Under the pieces are notes generated by a model. It made no database searches. It was given only the letters and a program-made list of their open reading frames with translations, and was not told the DNA's origin. Of a stretch of DNA of 32,867 nt, positions 17,151 to 24,509 are shown piece by piece. Origin of the DNA: Desulfobulbaceae bacterium. Its GTDB lineage: Bacteria; Desulfobacterota; Desulfobulbia; Desulfobulbales; Desulfobulbaceae. A program made the position numbers and the translations under genes. The stretch is from positions 1 through 32,867 of the forward strand of contig DNUE01000044.1 in the NCBI GenBank assembly GCA_003508005.1, read 5' to 3'. Numbering within the stretch: position 1 is the first letter of the stretch; each line of letters begins with the position of its first letter.

Positions 17151-19295
17151 ATGAGCAGAGGATCTTCCGGCGCTAAGACATCTGCCGGCAGCGTCATCAG
17201 GGCGAGAATACTGGCCTCCATGGGGGCCGTCCTGGTCTTGATCACCTTCCTGGCCGGTTTCTGCCTCTACACGATCATAACGCTGCCGAAAGCCGACATG
17301 CGCCCCGACCGTTTGCCTGCCCCTCCCGCCGCGAAAACCGTGCAAGCAACGGAAAACTTAGCCGCGCTCCTCCTTGAGGCCAGGACAATTGAACAGCAGT
17401 TCCACCAGCAGCAGACCCCGGCCGGGGCGACCCAGTTCGAGGAGGTGAGCAAAAATCTGCTGGTCCAGGCCCTGGAGCTGGAAAAAAACGCCAAACAAAG
17501 CAATGACCCCAAAGCATCCCAGGCGGCGCAGATTGTCCAGCTGGTCTCGCAATACAACACCTCATTCCGGGATCTGGTTCAGGCGTTTGAAGCCAAGGGA
17601 ACAAGGGAGGACGCCGGCCCCGGACCGGAAAGCAAAAAGTCGGTCCGGAAAATCCCCCTCGCCGCTGGTCAGGCCGGAAAGACCCAGGGGCTGGAGGAAT
17701 CCTTGATGCAGCTCGGCCGGGCGGAACAAAAGTATTTCACCGCCCGCACACCGGACAATCAGCGTCTGCTGGCCGATGCCGCCAAGGCCCTGGCCACGGC
17801 CGCCGGGGAGAGCAGCCTGGAAACCTCCGGACTCCAGGCGATCAACAAAAGCATCACCAACTACACCACAGCCTTTGACCGGTACCAGGCCGTCAGCCTG
17901 GCAACCCCCGATCCTACCCTATCGGCCGCCTTTGCCGCTGAACAGACCAGGCAGAAGGAAATCATGCACAAAGCCGCACTGGAGATGGAAAAACTGATCA
18001 GCGGCCTGAGCCCCGCTCGTGATGCCACATCCGACCCCGCCCCGGCCGTGCAGAACAAAAATATCGAAGAACTCACCGCCGGCGTGAACAAATCCTTTTC
18101 CGCGCTGCAGGCCGGGATCAATGCGATGAGCGCCAAAGCCGCCCCCCCTGCCCCGAAAAAAGGGCCTGCTTTCGGCCTGCCCCTCCAAGTCAGTCTCATG
18201 ATTATTGCCGGCACCTGGCTGGCCATCGTCCTGCTCTCTCTGCTTCTGGCCAGGATGCTCAGCGGGTCCCTTACCTCCCCCATCCAACGGATGACGGACA
18301 TTGCGCACCGCATGGCAGCCAAGGGGGACTTCAGCCTGGCCTTTCCGCAGGAAAAAAACGAGTTCGGCGGCCTGGCCACCGCCCTGAACATCATGGTGCG
18401 CCAGCAGGCAGTCAATGCAAGCGGCAACGAGGCAGCCGCCTCCGAATTGGCGACGAAAACCTCCCATATGGCCCAGCTCATCCAAGACAAAGCTGACCAT
18501 GACGCCAGGGTTGCCGCCGTTGTTGACGAACAGGCGAACATGCTAGCCCGCATCCGCACCGCCGTGGACAAGATGAACGCTGATGCCCGGCTTCTTCGTC
18601 AGAACACCGATGGATTGAGCGGGCACGGCCAGGCAGTGCAACAGGCCGCGGCAGGCTGCGAACAGACGGTGGGGGCCGCTGATGAAACCGTGCAGGCCAT
18701 TGTCCAGTCGGCCGGGCAGATGGCCTCTGTCATCACTGCTTTCACCGAGCTGGCGGAACAGACCAGTGTGGTGGCTCTCAATGCCGCCATCAAGGCAATC
18801 CGCGCCGGGTCACAGGGCAAGGAGTTCGGCGCGGTGACCGAGGAACTGGACCGGCTGGCCAAACGCTCCACCGAGACCGCCAGGGACATCACCCATCTCC
18901 TGAACGCTATGACCTCCCGGATCGCTGCCGGCGAAAAGCTGGGCAATGAATCCCGCGATGCCCTGCAGCGCCTGACCGCGACCAGCTCGACCAGCCTGCA
19001 GGCCCTCGGTGAAATCGACAGGGCCGCAGGCGCCCTGCAGAAAAGCAGCGCCGATACCGCCGCCCTGTTGGCCGAACTTGTTGCAATAAGCGGCCAGGCC
19101 GATTCCCTTGTCCGTGCACTCGGACCGCTGAACAAGACGGCAGCGGACGCTCTTGCTTCCCTGGGAAGCGCCTCCGGGACGACCGCCGGCGCGAACCTGG
19201 AGGACATGGTGAAAAAAATGATGCAGGACGACCCAGGGGACGAAACGGGGACGGCCCTTCCCGCTGGGGAGACGGGTCAGGCCGACCGGTCCTGA
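17151..19295 (+). CDS. Methyl-accepting chemotaxis-like protein with divergent signalling tip
   Basis: The 714-residue receptor has TM1 at about 20-43 and a roughly 300-residue periplasmic helical region with two halves of four-helix type that look like a helical-bimodular sensor. TM2 is at about 347-369, a HAMP domain at about 373-423 and a coiled-coil signalling domain to about 690. The hairpin tip (about 533-574) reads EQTSVVALNAAIKAIRAG and then QGKEFGAVTEELDRLAKRS. It keeps the usual frame, but the almost invariant Glu of NAAIEAARAG is Lys, the next Ala is Ile and GRGF is GKEF. It probably pairs with the unusual CheA downstream. The strong site GAGAGGAGGAG precedes the start. The C-terminal tail is acidic, without an NWETF-like tether. 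Confidence 0.88.
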   Translation: MSRGSSGAKTSAGSVIRARILASMGAVLVLITFLAGFCLYTIITLPKADMRPDRLPAPPAAKTVQATENLAALLLEARTIEQQFHQQQTPAGATQFEEVSKNLLVQALELEKNAKQSNDPKASQAAQIVQLVSQYNTSFRDLVQAFEAKGTREDAGPGPESKKSVRKIPLAAGQAGKTQGLEESLMQLGRAEQKYFTARTPDNQRLLADAAKALATAAGESSLETSGLQAINKSITNYTTAFDRYQAVSLATPDPTLSAAFAAEQTRQKEIMHKAALEMEKLISGLSPARDATSDPAPAVQNKNIEELTAGVNKSFSALQAGINAMSAKAAPPAPKKGPAFGLPLQVSLMIIAGTWLAIVLLSLLLARMLSGSLTSPIQRMTDIAHRMAAKGDFSLAFPQEKNEFGGLATALNIMVRQQAVNASGNEAAASELATKTSHMAQLIQDKADHDARVAAVVDEQANMLARIRTAVDKMNADARLLRQNTDGLSGHGQAVQQAAAGCEQTVGAADETVQAIVQSAGQMASVITAFTELAEQTSVVALNAAIKAIRAGSQGKEFGAVTEELDRLAKRSTETARDITHLLNAMTSRIAAGEKLGNESRDALQRLTATSSTSLQALGEIDRAAGALQKSSADTAALLAELVAISGQADSLVRALGPLNKTAADALASLGSASGTTAGANLEDMVKKMMQDDPGDETGTALPAGETGQADRS

Positions 19296-19330
19296 ACGAT
19301 AGCGAATTGCTGAATGGATGAGAACGGCTC

Positions 19331-22300
19331 ATGGTAGATTCCTCTAAATTCGCCCGGTTTATTGATAAGGCTGCGGACAGGCTCGAGCAAATCAAGCAGA
19401 GCCTGCTCAAGCATGAAAAGAACCCGAACGACCGGGAATTTCTCAATGATATTTTCCGGTCGGTCCACGCCATCAAGAATGCGGCGCTGCCGATGGGACT
19501 TGGCCGAATCTCCGAACTCTGCTTTTACCTGGAAAATTTTCTGCAGAGCATCCGCACCGATCGCAGCCAGATCAACAGGGAGAAGACCGAAATCCTGATT
19601 GAATGCAAAGACCGGCTGGGCAAGCTTATCCATGAGATCAAAACCACGGACAAGGAAAAGGCCGCGGTCAAGGATCTGATCAAGCGCATCCAGCAGGAAA
19701 TGGTGGCGATGCCCGAAGCTGGTGCGCCGGAACCCGTCCCGGTCCAGGAAGCTCCGACCCCTGAACCTGCACCGGCCCTGGAGGAGCTGACCCCTGCCCT
19801 GGAATCCCTGCCTGCGGAACCCTTTGTCCCGGAAGAAGAAGACAAATCCTCCCTGCTCCCCGACGAGATCAAAAACGAGGAGTTCGACCGGGAACTGTTC
19901 CAGATCTTTATCGAGCAGATGCAGGAAAACATCTCCCTGCTGCGCGCCCTTGCCGACGGCTTCGCTCAATCCCCCAGCAAGGGAAAGACCATCTCGCTCT
20001 GCTCGGAGCTTGTGGGCAAGCTGCAGACTTCGGCCAATTACATGGGCTACGATCGGCTGGCGGACTATTACCTCCAGTGGGTTGCGGAACTGGAAATGGC
20101 AGGGGTCGAACTGACCATGGGTACTCCGTTTTCCTTTGACTTCATGGACGAGCGGATCAAAACCACCACCGGCCTGTTCCCGCAGGTCAAGGATACGCCG
20201 GCCAGCGCCGCAGCCGTCCAGAAGGCCGAAGGCGAAATGGTCCCGGCGCCGCCCGTGGTCCGGAAGCAACCGACAACGCCCGGGGAACCTGAAGATACGA
20301 TTACCTTCAAGGATCTGTTCAGCGACATGGAGCTGGGCGGGGAAGAAGGCTTCGGCGAGGCCGCGGAGCCCATCGCCGCCCTGTCCGACTTTGAACCTCA
20401 GGAAAAGCCCCTCCCCGCGCAACCGGCCAAGGGCCATGAGGCTGCGGTTGGCAAAAAACGGATCATGGCGCAGCCGGTGGCGCTCGATGTTTCCTTTCTT
20501 GAGGAAGAGCGCCAGAGCCCGGAATTTGACGAGGAACTTTTCCAGATCTTTGTCCAGCAGCTCCAGGAAAACCTGCTCGAACTGCGCACCCTGGTGGACA
20601 GCTACCCGAAGGCGGCAAACAAAGCCGTCATTGTGAACCAGTGCTCAACCCTGGTCGGCAAGCTGCAGACATCGGCAAATTACATGGGGTATGAACCCCT
20701 TGCCGAATATTACCTGCAGTGGATAGCGCAGCTGGAGATGGCCGGCGTTGACTTGTCTCTGAACACCCCGGTCTCCTTCGCCTTTATGGATGAACATATC
20801 CGCAAGATCCTGGACGTGTTCCCCCAGGTCAAAGGCGTCTCCGCCCCCCCGGCACCGGTCGCCGAACCCGCGCCTGTCCGGACCCCTGCACCTCCCCAGC
20901 CGCCCCCCGCAACAGTGCCGGACGAAAGTGCGTCCTTCAAGGAACTCTTCATCGATATGGATGAGGATGAGGATGAGATATTCCGGGAAGACTCTGCCCC
21001 TGTCGTCGCAGCCCTGAGCGGGTTTGCGGAAGAGGAAGGGTGGCTGGACCCCGGCCTGGCGGCTGAAGTGGATCTGCCGGAGGTGGACAATTTTTTTGGC
21101 GACCTGGAGGAACCACCCCCTGCCCAGGCGCGGAAAGCCAAACCTTCTCCCGCCCCCGCATTTGACGTGGTGGACCTGTACGAAGGGGAGGATTCTGCTC
21201 TTTCGCCGGAGCCTGTCGCCGCCCTGTCCGGGACGGATGATATCGCCGTGGCGCAGGAACGCCGGCCGGCCAAAGAAGTGGTCTTGCCCGAGGTTGATGA
21301 TTTCTTCGGCGCCCTTGGGGTCGAATTGCCCGATCTGATACCGAAGTCCGCATTGCCCCCGACCGCTCCGGCAACCCCTGCTTTTCCCGTGGAGGATCTG
21401 TTCGCCGAGGCAGAGAGCGCCCCCGCGCTGGAACCTGTTGCCGCCCTGACCGGAACCGAGGAGATTGCCAAGGAGCAGAAGGCCGGCCCGGACGAGGATG
21501 TGACTCTGCCCGAGGTGGAAAATTTTTTCGGCGAATTTCTTACGGGCGAGGAGGAGTCTTTCGAGATCGGCGCGGAACCCATTGCTGCGCTTTCCGACGA
21601 GAAGTCCGCCGGAGCCCCACCGGCAAAGCCGGCCAAGAGGCTCCCGGCGGAGGGTGTTGCATCCCTGTTCCTGGACGAGGAGGAGGGAGGGCCAATCCGG
21701 GCCGAGAACAAGGATAAGGACCTGGCGGACGTGTTCGCCGCGACGGCGGGAGGGGATGACCTGGATCTCGAGGTCAGGGACGAAACCTCTGCTGCGCTCA
21801 GGGATTCAGCCGCTGCCGACCTGCTGTTCCAGGACGAGGGCCTTGCGCCGCCGCGGCGGACAATAACCGCGCCGGCAGACGATATTTCCTCCCTTTTCGG
21901 CGATGAGGAAGAAGAACCCTTTCCCGCGCCGGAAGAACCCTCACCACCTGCGGAGGCCGCCCCACCTGAGCGCCAGGCACTCTTCCGCAAAATCAGCCAG
22001 GCGATGAAATCCCTGGAGGAAGAAGTTCCGACCCTGGAGGCCGCCGTCGACAAATCGAGAGCCCGGGCAGCCAGACCCGCTTCCGAACCCCCGGCTCCCG
22101 AGACTGCCCAGGCGGAAGAAGACGGGAAGCTCTTCGCCCGTCTGCTTGGCGCGCTGGAGGCCACCGCCGATGACGACGACCGGGGCGCGGCCAAGCCGAT
22201 TGACCAGGTGATCGAAGAAATCCTGGCCCCCGAAGCGGCCCAGGCCGCCCCGGAAGCGACAAAGCCCGAGGAATTGCCCGTGCAGATCGTTGCCCCGGAT

Positions 22301-23545
22301 ATCAGGCAAAAGTTGGGCCTGGACGCCGGCCGCATGGACAGGCTCATGGATCAAGTCGGCGCCCTGGCCGCCGGCCGATCTTCTCTCTCGCAACTCTACC
22401 AGGAGATGAGCAGCCTCAGCCAACGCCTGCAGGAAACGCACGGCCTGGAACAAAGCGAGCTCAACCCCCTGCAAAACCTCCTGCTCCGGCTGGAGGACAC
22501 CACCAGTGCCCTGAGCCGGGTTTCCAGCGAAATCAGGGAGGGCGTTCTCAATGTCAGGATGGTCCCCGCCGGCCAGCTGTTCAGCCTGTACCAGGAGCTG
22601 GCGGGCAACCTGGCCAAAGAGGCAGGCAGGCAGGTGGAACTGACTGTCCAGGGCGAAGACAGCGAAATTGACCAGTTCACGGTGGAGGATATCGGCGATT
22701 GCCTGCTCCACCTCATCAGCAATGCCGTCAGGCACGGAATTGAGAGTGCCGAAGAGCGCCGGCAACTTGGCAAAAACGCCTCAGGCAGCCTGACTCTGAA
22801 GGCCGGCCACGAAAGCAATCATGTTGTTATCGAAGTGTCGGACGACGGCCGCGGCATTGATCCCAAGATCATCAAGGCTACGGCACTGGCCAGGGAGATG
22901 CTCGGCGGCGATGAGCTCTACAGGATTTCCGACCATGACCTGACCCGACTGATCATGACCCCGGGCTTCACCACAGAGGCCGGCGTGCCCCCTGAATCCA
23001 AGGTACCTGGCCTTGACCGGGTCAAAGCCATTATGGACAGGCTCGGCGGCACGATTCAGATCAAGTCAACGGTGGGCAAAGGCACCCGGGTCCGGCTCCT
23101 TATCCCGCTGAAACTCCCAACCTTCGCAGCCCTGAAGGTCAAGGCCGGGACCGACATCTTTGCCCTGCCGCTGTCCAGTGTGGAGGAAATCGTCCGGGTG
23201 ACCCCCGAGAACCTGATCCGGAGCGGGGATGCCGAACTGATCGTCTTCCGCTCGGAAAACATCCGGCTCCACTCCCTGGCCAGGATCGCCGGCCTGGAAA
23301 CCCTTGCCGGGCACGGGGAGCGCTTCCCGGTGGTCGTGGTCAAAAGCGATGCGGGACTGGCCGGACTGATCGTGGACGAGATGATCGGCCTCGACGAGGT
23401 CCCGGTCAAGCCGATGGCCGACTACCTGCGCGCGCACAGTGACTTTGCGGGGGTCGCTATCAAGGGTGACGGCGACTACTCCTTCATTCCGGATGTGGCC
23501 GGACTGATGAAAACGGCAACAGGAGCGGCAGGAATCCGACCATGA
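19331..23545 (+). CDS. CheA-like histidine kinase with pseudo-Hpt repeats and long motif-rich linker
   Basis: At 1404 residues the protein is about twice the usual CheA length. Residues 1-125 form an Hpt domain with His46 in SVHAIKNAA. Two Hpt-like copies follow (about 185-287 and 398-501), nearly alike and both with LVGKLQTSANYMGY where His and Lys-Gly would be, so neither can be phosphorylated there. A long acidic, Pro-rich linker (about 505-990) repeats short motifs. Dimerisation, HATPase and CheW-like parts follow (about 1000-1404). N-box HLISNAVRHGIES and G1 SDDGRGID are present, but the ATP-lid GRGVG of CheA reads SKVPG (about 1222-1226). The start is 35 bases after the MCP stop and the gene overlaps the ParA gene by four bases. 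It is the hub of the cluster; kinase activity may be weak or conditional. Confidence 0.9.
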   Translation: MVDSSKFARFIDKAADRLEQIKQSLLKHEKNPNDREFLNDIFRSVHAIKNAALPMGLGRISELCFYLENFLQSIRTDRSQINREKTEILIECKDRLGKLIHEIKTTDKEKAAVKDLIKRIQQEMVAMPEAGAPEPVPVQEAPTPEPAPALEELTPALESLPAEPFVPEEEDKSSLLPDEIKNEEFDRELFQIFIEQMQENISLLRALADGFAQSPSKGKTISLCSELVGKLQTSANYMGYDRLADYYLQWVAELEMAGVELTMGTPFSFDFMDERIKTTTGLFPQVKDTPASAAAVQKAEGEMVPAPPVVRKQPTTPGEPEDTITFKDLFSDMELGGEEGFGEAAEPIAALSDFEPQEKPLPAQPAKGHEAAVGKKRIMAQPVALDVSFLEEERQSPEFDEELFQIFVQQLQENLLELRTLVDSYPKAANKAVIVNQCSTLVGKLQTSANYMGYEPLAEYYLQWIAQLEMAGVDLSLNTPVSFAFMDEHIRKILDVFPQVKGVSAPPAPVAEPAPVRTPAPPQPPPATVPDESASFKELFIDMDEDEDEIFREDSAPVVAALSGFAEEEGWLDPGLAAEVDLPEVDNFFGDLEEPPPAQARKAKPSPAPAFDVVDLYEGEDSALSPEPVAALSGTDDIAVAQERRPAKEVVLPEVDDFFGALGVELPDLIPKSALPPTAPATPAFPVEDLFAEAESAPALEPVAALTGTEEIAKEQKAGPDEDVTLPEVENFFGEFLTGEEESFEIGAEPIAALSDEKSAGAPPAKPAKRLPAEGVASLFLDEEEGGPIRAENKDKDLADVFAATAGGDDLDLEVRDETSAALRDSAAADLLFQDEGLAPPRRTITAPADDISSLFGDEEEEPFPAPEEPSPPAEAAPPERQALFRKISQAMKSLEEEVPTLEAAVDKSRARAARPASEPPAPETAQAEEDGKLFARLLGALEATADDDDRGAAKPIDQVIEEILAPEAAQAAPEATKPEELPVQIVAPDIRQKLGLDAGRMDRLMDQVGALAAGRSSLSQLYQEMSSLSQRLQETHGLEQSELNPLQNLLLRLEDTTSALSRVSSEIREGVLNVRMVPAGQLFSLYQELAGNLAKEAGRQVELTVQGEDSEIDQFTVEDIGDCLLHLISNAVRHGIESAEERRQLGKNASGSLTLKAGHESNHVVIEVSDDGRGIDPKIIKATALAREMLGGDELYRISDHDLTRLIMTPGFTTEAGVPPESKVPGLDRVKAIMDRLGGTIQIKSTVGKGTRVRLLIPLKLPTFAALKVKAGTDIFALPLSSVEEIVRVTPENLIRSGDAELIVFRSENIRLHSLARIAGLETLAGHGERFPVVVVKSDAGLAGLIVDEMIGLDEVPVKPMADYLRAHSDFAGVAIKGDGDYSFIPDVAGLMKTATGAAGIRP
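19883..20191 (+). repeat. Pseudo-Hpt copy A within the CheA gene
   Basis: This encodes residues 185-287 of the CheA-like protein. It shares with copy B the strings FQIF..Q.QEN, LVGKLQTSANYMGY, YYLQW and FMDE in the same order. It represents an intragenic duplication that has partly diverged. Confidence 0.85.
20522..20833 (+). repeat. Pseudo-Hpt copy B within the CheA gene
   Basis: This encodes residues 398-501, in tandem with copy A but separated by an acidic linker of about 110 residues. The core 14 residues (LVGKLQTSANYMGY) are identical to copy A. The phosphorylatable His is absent in both. Confidence 0.85.
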
Positions 23546-24483
23546 TTATCCAATGCGATAAATGCAAAAGCCGCTACAATCTTGATGTCTCCGGTATCAG
23601 CAAGGCGGTATTCAAAGTCCGCTGCGCGCAGTGCAATCATGGCTTCGAGGTCCGCAAAAAACTGGAACCGGACGCCGAGCTTTTCCGCAGGGAGAATGCC
23701 GGGGCCGCCGCGCTGCACCAGGTCATCGCCATCAGCAATCAGAAGGGGGGCGTGGCCAAGACTTCAACCTGCCTCAACCTGGGCATGTCGCTTGCCCAGC
23801 TCGGGAAAAAGGTCCTGCTGGTCGATTTCGACGTGCAGGCCAACCTGACCACCTCCCTGGGCTTCTCCTCCAACTCGACCTCTTTTTACGATATCCTGCA
23901 GAGCGGCGCGGACAACCCCTCGCCCCATGTCCTTGCAACCCGGTACCCCAACCTGAGCATTCTGCCCGCCAACAGCAGGATGGCCTTGCTGACCAAACAT
24001 TACATGTACCGGCCTAATTTCGAGTTTCTGCTGCGCGACAGGCTGCAGTGGGTGATCGAGCGCTATGATTTCATCCTCCTGGATACCCCGCCTGCCCTCG
24101 GCTTCTGCACCCTCAACGCGCTGATGGCCGCCAACCGCGTGCTGATCCCCACTCCCTGCGAATACCTCTCCATGCACGGTATCCACAAGATCGAGGATAT
24201 CATCAAGGTCGTGCAGAAAAAAACCGGCAGAGAAATCGACTACCGGATTCTGATCTCCATGCACGATCCCCGCAGCACCGCCTCCAAAGTCATTTTCCGC
24301 AAGATCAGGGATATGTTCGGGGACAAGGTCCTGAACACGGTCATCGAACTGGACGAAAAGATGCGGGAGTCGCAGATCGTCAACCTCCCCGTGCTCCAGT
24401 ACGATGCAAACTGTCCGGCCGCCCGGGAATTCATGCAGCTCGCCCGCGAGGTTTGCAGCCTCCCGCCGACCATGCCCTGTTAA
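23542..24483 (+). CDS. ParA/MinD-type ATPase with N-terminal MJ0042 zinc ribbon
   Basis: The 313-residue protein opens with a zinc ribbon of the MJ0042 type: Cys5, Cys8, Cys28 and Cys31 in QCDKCKSRY and VRCAQCNHGFEV. A short linker leads to a ParA-family ATPase with deviant Walker A KGGVAKT (68-74), the LLVDFDVQAN switch and the LLDTPPALG Walker B. ParA-type proteins position cargo such as plasmids or chemosensory clusters. The start overlaps the CheA stop by four bases, so the two are probably made together; ParC-type ATPases place chemosensory arrays in Vibrio. No ParB gene is adjacent, which argues against plasmid partition. It ends 26 bases before the XrtA-type ATPase gene. Confidence 0.9.
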   Translation: MIIQCDKCKSRYNLDVSGISKAVFKVRCAQCNHGFEVRKKLEPDAELFRRENAGAAALHQVIAISNQKGGVAKTSTCLNLGMSLAQLGKKVLLVDFDVQANLTTSLGFSSNSTSFYDILQSGADNPSPHVLATRYPNLSILPANSRMALLTKHYMYRPNFEFLLRDRLQWVIERYDFILLDTPPALGFCTLNALMAANRVLIPTPCEYLSMHGIHKIEDIIKVVQKKTGREIDYRILISMHDPRSTASKVIFRKIRDMFGDKVLNTVIELDEKMRESQIVNLPVLQYDANCPAAREFMQLAREVCSLPPTMPC

Positions 24484-24509
24484 CCGAAAAATAAGCATTC
24501 GCGGAACCC

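Noticed and set aside
20710..22347. Minus-strand Ser/Ala-rich frame of 545 codons inside the CheA gene
   Set aside because: It is very low in complexity and is explained as the antisense of the acidic, Pro-rich CheA linker.
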